Origin: Anaerolineales bacterium
GTDB lineage: Bacteria; Chloroflexota; Anaerolineae; Anaerolineales; DRMV01
NCBI GenBank assembly: GCA_015484985.1
Contig: WFUL01000021.1
Location: 1-7,290, forward strand
Reading direction: 5' to 3'
DNA: 7,290 nucleotides
In this document: positions 1-5,918 of the stretch, one piece after another
Position numbering within the stretch: position 1 is the first letter of the stretch
Layout: every line of letters begins with the position of its first letter
Notes under the pieces: model-generated
Databases searched by the model: none
What the model was told of the DNA's origin: nothing
What the model saw: only the letters and a program-made list of their open reading frames with translations
Program-made: the position numbers and the translations under genes

Positions 1-470
1 ACCAGGAGCACCGCGGCCGCGTTGTTGTTCACCACCAGCCCGTCTTCCCCGCCGGTGACATCCCGCAGCAATTCCACGACATGGTCCAGACGGGAACCGC
101 GGCGTCCCCGCTCCAGGTCGTACTCCAGATTGCTGTAATGACGGGCCACGGCCAACAGGGCATCTAGGGCTTCGGGGCCCAGGGGGGCTCGCCCCAGGTT
201 GGTGTGGAGGAGTACACCGGTGGCGTTAATGACAGGACGCAACTGGACGCGATGGGCCTGGGCCAGACGCTCTGCCAGTCTTTCGGCCAGGACCTCTCGG
301 GATGGAGGCTCCTGGCCCTGTCGCAGGGTGTGGCGGGTTTCGTCCAAGAGTTTCCGCGCTTCTTGCAGAACCTTCTCCCGACCCACCAGGGGGAGCCAGG
401 GGGTCACTCTGGGGTGCTCCAGAAGCCACTGGGTGCTGGGTAGCGCGCGAAAGGACGATGTGGGGCTCAC
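1..470 (-). CDS. selA: L-seryl-tRNA(Sec) selenium transferase, N-terminal part (runs off left edge)
   Basis: SelA is the PLP enzyme that converts Ser-tRNA(Sec) to Sec-tRNA(Sec) using selenophosphate, in the cytoplasm. Only 156 codons are here, about a third of the usual ~460 residues. Translating the minus strand from GTG at 470-468 shows the SelA hallmarks in order: the N-terminal LPSTQWLLEHP (residues 10-20), RPVINATGVLLHTNLGRAPL (78-97), HYSNLEYDLERGRRGSR (111-127) and VVNNNAAAVLL (146-156). The PLP-binding lysine lies outside the window. The start is GTG: an in-frame TGA at 485-483 excludes anything further upstream, and no ATG precedes the conserved N-terminus. GTG overlaps the stop of the upstream hydrolase (GTGA), so translation is probably coupled and both genes share the promoter near 1440. 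The family call is secure; only the rest of the gene is unseen. Confidence 0.95.
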   Translation of the reverse strand, partial: MSPTSSFRALPSTQWLLEHPRVTPWLPLVGREKVLQEARKLLDETRHTLRQGQEPPSREVLAERLAERLAQAHRVQLRPVINATGVLLHTNLGRAPLGPEALDALLAVARHYSNLEYDLERGRRGSRLDHVVELLRDVTGGEDGLVVNNNAAAVLL

Positions 471-1351
471 GCCTCTTCCACCTCAGTCTCTTCTTCCTCG
501 TCCGATGTACGGGGGTAAACGCCGAACCGGCGTCGGAAGAACTCCCAGATGTTCCGCCGGTGCAAATGGGGTGCCACTCCGCCCAAAAGCGCGGGGCTTT
601 TGCCGCATTTCTCCACCGTGACTTTGCCCAGATAGTCGCCGGGGTAACGGTAGCGAGCCGAGTAACGAACGTACTTACGCACCTCTGAGATGTACTTCAA
701 ATTGCTCTTGATGGCATCTTGAATCTCACCGCGAAGCACCACCTGTCCATGACCGGGGATGAGGTTCTCCAGGGGAATCTTGGCCATGGTTTTCAGGCTG
801 GACACCAATTGGTCCACGTCTCCCTCCATAAAGGTGGGAAGGGGCATGAACGCGTCACCCGCGAAGAGCACCCGGTCCTCTTCCACGTACACCCCGATGC
901 CGTCTTCGCTGTGGCCCGGGAGGGGAAAGAGCCGGAGGGTGACCTTGGGGTCCAGGCGCAAACGCAGTTCTCCTGTATCAAACGTGATGTGGGGTAGCAC
1001 CAGTTTCACCCGCTGGTACGCCGGCTCCTCCTGCCGTACCTTCTCCAGGGCTTCCCGACCCCGGGTATCCAACAGGCGACGGCAGGCCGTATGGGCGATA
1101 ACCAGCGCGCCAGGGAAAAAGTATGCGCCCCAACTGTGGTCGGCATGGTAGTGGGTCAGAATGACATACCGTACGGGAAGGCGCAGCTCTCGGGCGATGA
1201 ATTCCCGCATGGTGCGCGTTTCTTCCGGCAGGGCCAGAGTATCCACAACCACCGCCCACTTGGGCCCGACAATCACCCCGGCGTTGACCTGTGCATACAC
1301 TTCACTCTGGAACAAATAAACATGCTCCGATACCCGCTCCCGTAAAACCAT
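467..1351 (-). CDS. MBL-fold (metallo-beta-lactamase superfamily) hydrolase
   Basis: Cytoplasmic metal-dependent hydrolase of 294 residues with no signal peptide. The dinuclear metal site is complete: THYHADH (H67, H69, D71, H72), GHS (H147), FAGDAF (D166) and PGHG (H201). D37 in VVVDT is the usual early conserved aspartate. The fold ends near residue 210. The remaining ~85 residues form an extension rich in Arg, Lys and Tyr (220-280), closing with an acidic tail, DEEEETEVEEA (284-294). Substrate cannot be read from the sequence; thioesters, glutathione adducts, phosphodiesters and lactones are all used by relatives. The ATG at 1351 follows GGTGGAGG. The gene is first in a minus-strand operon, and its TGA overlaps the GTG start of selA. 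Membership of the superfamily is certain; a role linked to selenium metabolism is only a guess from that overlap. Confidence 0.93.
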   Translation of the reverse strand: MVLRERVSEHVYLFQSEVYAQVNAGVIVGPKWAVVVDTLALPEETRTMREFIARELRLPVRYVILTHYHADHSWGAYFFPGALVIAHTACRRLLDTRGREALEKVRQEEPAYQRVKLVLPHITFDTGELRLRLDPKVTLRLFPLPGHSEDGIGVYVEEDRVLFAGDAFMPLPTFMEGDVDQLVSSLKTMAKIPLENLIPGHGQVVLRGEIQDAIKSNLKYISEVRKYVRYSARYRYPGDYLGKVTVEKCGKSPALLGGVAPHLHRRNIWEFFRRRFGVYPRTSDEEEETEVEEA

Positions 1352-1418
1352 CGGCCTCCACCTCGCATAAGGAAGGTTGGTGTACCGTCCCCCGGACTTT
1401 CAACGCTGACCGCCCAAA

Positions 1419-1447
1419 ACCATAGCACGAATCGCAGACCTCGTCAA
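1419..1447 (-). promoter_or_regulatory. Sigma-70-type promoter for the MBL hydrolase-selA operon
   Basis: Reading the minus strand, TTGACG (1447-1442) is followed after exactly 17 bases by TATGGT (1424-1419), and TGC sits directly before the -10, giving an extended -10. Transcription should start near 1412, leaving a leader of about 60 bases before the ATG at 1351. The -35 matches consensus at five of six positions and the -10 at four of six. Not experimentally shown. Confidence 0.65.
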
Positions 1448-1542
1448 TAAAAGAAGATGGTATTTCGATTTGGCCCGTCGGCGAAGCGTATGTCCATCAC
1501 CTGAAATTGGGTGAAAAGGTGCGTGCTGCATCATACCCGCAG

Positions 1543-1782
1543 GCCTGACCGGGTACAAAAATTCGCCGACGGCCGTCAGCCATTTGTCGAGACGGGTTCG
1601 GTGAATATGGGTATGCAACAGGACAAACAACGGGTTTTCCCGCCTGACGATGGCCTGACGCTCTTCCTTATGCTGGTCGTTGGGTAGATTCCGGGGTCCG
1701 GGGCAGGCGTTGCAACAGGGGATGGTTTTCGGCGGTTGGCTTTCTGTGCGCCTTTTTCCGTTGTGAAGAACGCGTGCCTGAC
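1543..1782 (+). repeat. Four direct copies of GCCTGAC
   Basis: The 7-mer GCCTGAC begins at 1543, 1642, 1653 and 1776, all on the plus strand. The two central copies are 11 bases apart start to start, about one helical turn. All lie upstream of the TPR gene. Four copies in 240 bases is more than chance would give in unbiased sequence, but the region is GC-rich and the word is short. It could be a binding site for a regulator or coincidence. Confidence 0.3.
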
Positions 1783-1809
1783 CGCAAAAAGGGGGCTGCC
1801 ACTTTTTTC

Positions 1810-1818
1810 AGGAGGAGG
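1810..1818 (+). promoter_or_regulatory. Strong Shine-Dalgarno deciding the TPR gene start
   Basis: AGGAGGAGG ends a few bases before the ATG at 1823; its AGGAGG core (1810-1815) is 7 bases from the ATG. It rules out the in-frame ATG at 1736, which has no comparable site and would put 29 unlike residues before the signal peptide. Confidence 0.85.
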
Positions 1819-1822
1819 AATC

Positions 1823-3307
1823 ATGCCGCATGCCGTTCGATGGTTTCGCATTCTGTCTTTATGGATGCTTTGGGCCCTCGTGATGGCTTCCCCTTCGCGG
1901 GTTGCAGCCAACGCGGCCCCGCCCGAGGCCGCGGGCGGGGGGAACCCCGGTCCCGAAACCGGCACCCCGGTGCGCATGGTGCGGGAGCGGGTTGAGATTA
2001 CCCTGACGAAAGACGGCCGCCGGGCCTCGGTGGAAGGTGTGTACGTCATGCAAAACACGGGAAGCCAGGAAGAACGTTTGCAGGTGCTCTACCCCCTCAG
2101 TCTGTTCTTTATGCAATGCGAAGAGGAAGAAATCCGCAATCTGCGCGTCTGGGTGAACGACATCCCGGCGAAGGTCCAGCGCATTCAGGGGGAGCCTCGG
2201 GGAGAATACTGCGACCAGCCCACTTTCTGGGCCGCCTTTCCCGTGGCCTTTCCTCCCGGGGCCGAGGTCACCCTTCGCGTGCAGTACGAACAGAAGACCT
2301 GGGGTTTCTCCCCTTACCTGGTACTGACTTACCTTTTGGAAACCGGCGCAGGCTGGTACGGGACGATTGGAGAGGCCGAAATCCTCGTTCATCTGCCCTA
2401 TCCCGCCACGTCCGAAACCGTGGTCCTGAGCGAGGACTTTTGGGGGTATGGCCGGGGCACCACGCCCGGTGCGCGGCTGGAGGAGAGCACCGTGCGATGG
2501 GTCTTCCGAGACCTGGAGCCCACCCAGGACGACAACATCTTTCTTCTCTTCATGGAACCCCAGGCCTGGCAGGAAATCCAACGCCGTCGCCAGGAGGTGA
2601 AGCAGCGCCCCAACGACGGCGAGGCCTGGGGGTTCTTGGGGCTGGCCATCAAGAAGGCGCTCCTTCTACCTGGGCCGGGCTATCCCATGCGCTTCCAGGA
2701 CCAGGGTGCGCAGGCCCTCCTGCAGGAAGGTTTGCAGGCCTACGCACGAGCGGTGACCTTGAAACCCCAGGACGCGGATTGGCACTACGGTTACGGACAG
2801 TTGCTCGCCCTGGCTGCCAGCGAAACCCAGGACCCGGCCCAGCGAGCGGCCTATCTGGAACAGGCCGTGCGGGAATTCCAGCAGGCTCTGGCTCTGAAAC
2901 CCGAACACGAGAAGACCCTGACTTTTCTCAACGAGATGGGGTGGCTCCTGGAAGGATGGATACAAAGGGAGGGGGACACCTTCCGCTTCCCTGGCTTGAC
3001 GGCCACACCCACCTTCCCGCCTGTTGCCACGGCCACACCCTCGCCGGAGCCGACCCTCGCGTCTCCCACGGTACCCTATACGACCCCGACCACCGCGGGT
3101 CACCTCGTCCTGGCTACCCCTTCCCTGGCACCTACGGATATACCCGCGTCGCCCACAATGCCCACCGCAAGCGAACCGGCGGGAGGCGCATCCCCGTCCT
3201 CCATGTTGTCCCTGGGGATTTTGGTGCTCCTCCTGGGCTGCTGCATCCTGGTTACCGTCGTGGCGGGCGGTATCTTTCTGTTTCGTCGCATCGTCCGAAC
3301 TCGATAG
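1823..3307 (+). CDS. Exported TPR-like protein with beta-rich ectodomain, Pro/Thr stalk and C-terminal membrane anchor
   Basis: Product of 494 residues, not assigned a gene name. A signal peptide covers about 1-31 (RW.R, then a hydrophobic core 10-22, ending ANA). Residues 50-245 look like a beta-sandwich: short strands such as VEITLTKDG, EGVYVMQNTG and VTLRVQYEQ, followed by TGAGWYGTIGEAEILVHLPYP. This resembles ectodomains of the DUF4424 kind, but that is from memory and uncertain. It has C99 and C130. Residues 250-380 are helical, with two TPR-like units (ALLQEGLQAYARAVTLKPQD and YLEQAVREFQQALALKPEHE). A Pro/Thr/Ala-rich linker (392-458) resembles a cell-surface stalk. A membrane helix (461-488) ends in RRIVRTR, so the C-terminus should be cytoplasmic and the rest outside. 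The likely role is surface scaffolding or protein binding, with no catalytic motif seen. It is alone on the plus strand and convergent with recF. Confidence 0.85.
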   Translation: MPHAVRWFRILSLWMLWALVMASPSRVAANAAPPEAAGGGNPGPETGTPVRMVRERVEITLTKDGRRASVEGVYVMQNTGSQEERLQVLYPLSLFFMQCEEEEIRNLRVWVNDIPAKVQRIQGEPRGEYCDQPTFWAAFPVAFPPGAEVTLRVQYEQKTWGFSPYLVLTYLLETGAGWYGTIGEAEILVHLPYPATSETVVLSEDFWGYGRGTTPGARLEESTVRWVFRDLEPTQDDNIFLLFMEPQAWQEIQRRRQEVKQRPNDGEAWGFLGLAIKKALLLPGPGYPMRFQDQGAQALLQEGLQAYARAVTLKPQDADWHYGYGQLLALAASETQDPAQRAAYLEQAVREFQQALALKPEHEKTLTFLNEMGWLLEGWIQREGDTFRFPGLTATPTFPPVATATPSPEPTLASPTVPYTTPTTAGHLVLATPSLAPTDIPASPTMPTASEPAGGASPSSMLSLGILVLLLGCCILVTVVAGGIFLFRRIVRTR

Positions 3308-3362
3308 GGGACCGCGGCTCAAAAATAAGTTGATGACCCCTGACTGACGGTCGGCGGCTAGC

Positions 3363-4589
3363 CTACCACGGCTCCAATCCCCTATCCTGAAGCCGCCAGA
3401 TGTGTAAGTTCTCCACCAGGTCATGGGGGAACAGGTCGGGTTCGGTCGTGGTGACCCAAATCTGTTCGCCGAAGTCCAGGAAGGCCTCCATCACCCGTCG
3501 GCGCCGGTTGGCGTCCAGTTCCGCCAGCACTTCGTCCAGCAGGATGACCGGTCGGACGCCGGTCTTCCCGTGGTACCAGGCGGCCTCCACCAACTTCAAC
3601 ATCAGCAGTGCGCTGCGCATTTGCCCGCGAGAGCCGAAGGTGGCCAGGTCCATACCGCTGACCAGGAAGCGGAAGTCGTCCCGGTGGGGCCCTATGGTCG
3701 TATGCCCCCGTTGCAGGTCGATGGGCCGACGCTGGCGCAGTCGTTCCAGGAGCATCTGGCGCACGCCTTTTTCGCTCGAAGGGAGGGACACCTCGGGCAC
3801 ATGGAAAGGGAGGGGCACCTGGTGGTTGTTCTCTTCCTCAGGGCCGTTGCCCAGGGAAGGCCAGTAGACCAGGCGCAACACCTCGCCGTTGCCCAGCCGG
3901 TTCCACCCTCGTTCGTCGGCCAGCAGGTTCCAGCGCTGGAGGGTGCGATAGCGCGTCCAGATGAGATACGCGCCGTGCTGGCTGAGCACCTGGTCCCAGA
4001 TTTCCAGTTGTCCCAGGTCCCCGCGGTTCTCCCACAATACCTTGAGGAGGGCATTCCGTTGCTGCAGGGCTTTGGTGTACTGGGCCAGGGCGTGAGCGTA
4101 TTGCGGGTCACCCGGAGCAATGCTGAGGTTCAGATAGCGGCGGCGCAGTTCGGGTCCCCCATCCACAATGTGCAACATATGGGGCAGGAACAGGACCGTT
4201 TGCACCATCCCCAGGGCTTCGGCCGCGGTGCGCTTCACCCCGTCCACCAGGATTTCCTTTTGGGTTCGTACCTGTCCCGTGGGTTCCCGACGCCAGATGA
4301 GGCGGACCTCGATACGGCGTTCCCGTTGGCCACCGTCTTCCTCCCGCTGGAAGGTCGCCCGTAGACGGGTGACCAGCAGGGGGTTCTGCAGGGCCAGGGT
4401 TTGATTCACCAACTCGCGAGGTTGACGGGCCAGGAAGGAGGAAAAGGTGGTGAGATAGGACGCGGCTTCCAGCAAGGTGGTCTTTCCCCGGGCGTTGGGG
4501 CCTACGATGAGGTGAATGCCCGGGGTGAAGGCGTGTTCCCAGAAGACAAAGCGCCGGAAGTGCTCCAGAGCCAGATGTGTGAAGTACAT
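3363..4589 (-). CDS. recF: DNA replication and repair protein RecF
   Basis: RecF is an SMC-like ATPase that loads RecA at gaps with RecO and RecR. The 408-residue product carries the family signatures: Walker A GPNARGKTT (30-38, the NA-x-GKT form also found in Bacillus RecF), LPHMLHIVDGGPELRRRYLN (135-154), TTIGPHRDDF (297-306), the ABC-type signature region GSRGQMRSALLMLKLVEA (319-336), and Walker B with D-loop ILLDEVLAELDANRR (349-363). It is somewhat longer than the usual ~360-370, mostly because of a loop at about 230-275 that contains EEENNHQ. The start is the ATG at 4589, whose MYFTHLALEHFRRF is the normal RecF N-terminus, with a GAGG 8-9 bases upstream. An in-frame ATG at 4649 would add 20 unlike residues inside the PAP2 gene. 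It is last in a four-gene operon, 7 bases after the PAP2 stop, and not beside dnaA, dnaN or gyrB. Confidence 0.95.
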   Translation of the reverse strand: MYFTHLALEHFRRFVFWEHAFTPGIHLIVGPNARGKTTLLEAASYLTTFSSFLARQPRELVNQTLALQNPLLVTRLRATFQREEDGGQRERRIEVRLIWRREPTGQVRTQKEILVDGVKRTAAEALGMVQTVLFLPHMLHIVDGGPELRRRYLNLSIAPGDPQYAHALAQYTKALQQRNALLKVLWENRGDLGQLEIWDQVLSQHGAYLIWTRYRTLQRWNLLADERGWNRLGNGEVLRLVYWPSLGNGPEEENNHQVPLPFHVPEVSLPSSEKGVRQMLLERLRQRRPIDLQRGHTTIGPHRDDFRFLVSGMDLATFGSRGQMRSALLMLKLVEAAWYHGKTGVRPVILLDEVLAELDANRRRRVMEAFLDFGEQIWVTTTEPDLFPHDLVENLHIWRLQDRGLEPW

Positions 4590-4596
4590 GGAAGCC

Positions 4597-5103
4597 TCAT
4601 CCCAGCAACAGGGCCAGGGCCATGCCCAACAGGAAGCCCGCGGCGACATCGGTGGGATAGTGGACGCCGATGGCCATGCGGGACCAGGCCAGGGCCAGGG
4701 CCCATACCGTGGCCAGCCAGGCCGCTCCCTGTCCCGGCCACCAGGACCAGGTCAGGAGCATGAGCGCCGCGCCCCGGGCCGCGTGGCCCGAGGGGAAGGA
4801 CATGGGGTCTGTCTTCCGATACAGGTTTCCCCAGGGGCTTTCGGGCCGCGGTCGACGCACCAGGTGCTTGAGGATGGTGACCACCAGGGCCACCGCCAGC
4901 ACCACCCACAAGGCCTGACGGGCAAAGGCGCGCCAGGGTTCCGGTCCCCACCAGGCTCCCAACCCCAAGGCGGGGAACCACAGGTAGCCATCCCCCGAAT
5001 GGGCCACGGCCAGGGCCAAAAAGCGCCAGGTTCGAGACCGGGCCACCGGCCGTTGCAAGGCCGAGGCCAGGCGACGGTCCCAGGCCAGTATCCGGCCCTT
5101 CAT
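4597..5103 (-). CDS. PAP2-family membrane phosphatase
   Basis: Small integral membrane phosphatase (168 residues) of the type-2 phosphatidic acid phosphatase superfamily. Members remove phosphate from lipid phosphates or polyprenyl pyrophosphates at the membrane. All three catalytic motifs are intact: K79-x6-R86-P87 (KHLVRRPRP), PSGH (104-107; H107 is the acid/base) and SR-x5-H-x3-D (S141, R142, H148 as nucleophile, D152). Hydrophobic segments lie at about 38-52, 62-79, 109-123, 126-140 and 153-168. The ATG at 5103 overlaps the stop of the nucleotidyltransferase (ATGA), which fits the alignment of the protein. A longer open frame starting at 5439 would be Pro/Arg/Gly-rich noise overlapping that gene. 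Undecaprenyl pyrophosphate is a plausible substrate but cannot be told apart from other lipid phosphates here. Confidence 0.94.
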   Translation of the reverse strand: MKGRILAWDRRLASALQRPVARSRTWRFLALAVAHSGDGYLWFPALGLGAWWGPEPWRAFARQALWVVLAVALVVTILKHLVRRPRPESPWGNLYRKTDPMSFPSGHAARGAALMLLTWSWWPGQGAAWLATVWALALAWSRMAIGVHYPTDVAAGFLLGMALALLLG

Positions 5104-5918
5104 GGGGCACCTCGCGCGGGAGCCTGGGAGGATGTGCGTTCGTTCCGGTGTTCCCGAAGGAAGCGTTCCATGATGGCCACGTGCTGGGGCTTGTCCACGT
5201 CCATGGCCATCTCGGGGTATGGACTGACCACCGCGGTGGCCTCCAGATTGAGGCGACGGCGGACCCGTTGCACGGCTTCTTCCAGGGTCAATCGATGCAG
5301 CAGCAGGCGCAACAGGGTCCCCCAGCCCATCAACGAAGCCTGCTTCCAGGGGGACTTGCGGGCCGCGACCAGGCGTTCCCACAGGTCGTCCTCGCGGTAG
5401 GCCAGGCGGGTGTGGGCGATGTTCACATCCGCGCCGCAAACCTCCACGTCCCGCAAACGCACATACGTGCGTTTTACGCCCGGGAAGCGCTGTTCCATAG
5501 CGCGACGTTCCACCACATGGTAGACGACAGGCAGGCCGATGCGCTCGGCGTTGGTCGCGGCCCAGTCCAGAATGTCACCGGTAACCGCGGGGACATCTCC
5601 TGAGACCAGCAACACCGGCTCGTCCTTTCGACCCTCCCGAACCAGGGTGCGCAGGCCGTGCAGGATGTTCTGGACCATACTCCCCTGATCCGGGTAGAAG
5701 CGGGCGTCCTTTTCGATGTGCCAATCGTAGTCCTTCTCCGATACTCCGAAGATGTGGAGCCGGGTCACCTTCTGGGAAGCGTTCAAGGCGTCCAGGACCC
5801 ACTGAAGCATGGGCTTCCCCGCTAAGGGAAGCAGCGCCTTTGGGCGGTGGGGGATGAGGGAGAAGAGGGGGTCGTCCTGCGTGGCATGTCCTCCCGCGAG
5901 CACCAGGGCGTCCATCAT
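5100..5918 (-). CDS. MobA-like NTP transferase (sugar/alcohol-phosphate nucleotidyltransferase type)
   Basis: A cytoplasmic nucleotidyltransferase of 272 residues with a GT-A/Rossmann fold. Visible: LVLAGG (5-10), RPKALLPLAGKPML (25-38, with the usual catalytic-region lysine K27), VSGDVP (105-110; D108 is the likely Mg2+ ligand) and MDVDKPQH (239-246), the second acidic pair at the C-terminal end of the fold. The glycine-rich loop is GGHATQDDP rather than the canonical GGxGTRL, so nucleotide preference is unclear. The last ~17 residues (HRNERTSSQAPARGAP) look disordered. ATG at 5918 overlaps the upstream stop (ATGA), and a second ATG at 5915 is equally possible; AGGAGGG lies just before both. 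It sits before a PAP2 phosphatase, which fits activation of a phosphorylated head group or sugar for a lipid or glycan, an inference only. MobA itself (molybdopterin guanylylation) is less likely because of the length and the C-terminal region. Confidence 0.82.
   Translation of the reverse strand: MMDALVLAGGHATQDDPLFSLIPHRPKALLPLAGKPMLQWVLDALNASQKVTRLHIFGVSEKDYDWHIEKDARFYPDQGSMVQNILHGLRTLVREGRKDEPVLLVSGDVPAVTGDILDWAATNAERIGLPVVYHVVERRAMEQRFPGVKRTYVRLRDVEVCGADVNIAHTRLAYREDDLWERLVAARKSPWKQASLMGWGTLLRLLLHRLTLEEAVQRVRRRLNLEATAVVSPYPEMAMDVDKPQHVAIMERFLREHRNERTSSQAPARGAP

Larger units (their letters stand above)
1352..1822. other. Divergent intergenic region without a recognisable gene
   Basis: These 471 bases separate the minus-strand hydrolase and the plus-strand TPR protein. 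Contents: the leader and promoter of the hydrolase operon (about 1352-1447), then about 360 bases in which I find no convincing gene, tRNA or transposon remnant. Short open frames exist on both strands (for example minus 1630-1400) but show no recognisable family and no good Shine-Dalgarno. GCCTGAC occurs four times (1543, 1642, 1653 and 1776). No good plus-strand -35/-10 pair stands out, although the TPR gene must be transcribed from here. Confidence 0.6.

Noticed and set aside
467..469. TGA at the end of the hydrolase as a selenocysteine codon, suggested by adjacent selA
   Set aside because: The frame runs only about 20 more codons to another TGA with no conserved character, and the GTGA overlap is an ordinary coupled junction.
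199..688. Plus-strand open frames of 79-140 codons at the left end
   Set aside because: They lie opposite selA and the hydrolase C-terminus, have Arg/Pro/Ser-rich shadow composition and no family features.
1786..1807. AAAAAG…CTTTTT inverted repeat just before the TPR gene ribosome site
   Set aside because: Only six pairs, five of them A-T, with a 10-base loop: too weak to claim as a regulatory hairpin.
1736..1822. Earlier in-frame ATG for the TPR protein
   Set aside because: It has no Shine-Dalgarno and would put 29 residues ahead of a clear signal peptide; the ATG at 1823 has an ideal AGGAGG.
1352..1822. A tRNA (in particular tRNA-Sec) or other structured RNA in the intergenic region
   Set aside because: I looked for a T-arm with GTTCRA flanked by a stem and a paired acceptor; CGGGTTCGG near 1590 lacks the matching partner.
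3308..3362. Bidirectional terminator between the convergent TPR and recF genes
   Set aside because: Only a 4-pair GACC/GGTC stem with a distant TTATTTTT can be drawn; a terminator is expected here but not convincingly visible.
4590..4649. 20-residue N-terminal extension of RecF
   Set aside because: It overlaps the PAP2 C-terminus in another frame, is Trp/Cys/Pro-rich, and precedes the normal RecF N-terminus.
5104..5439. 112-residue N-terminal extension of the PAP2 protein
   Set aside because: It lies within the nucleotidyltransferase gene in another frame and is low-complexity Pro/Arg/Gly; the ATG at 5103 gives a normal PAP2 length.
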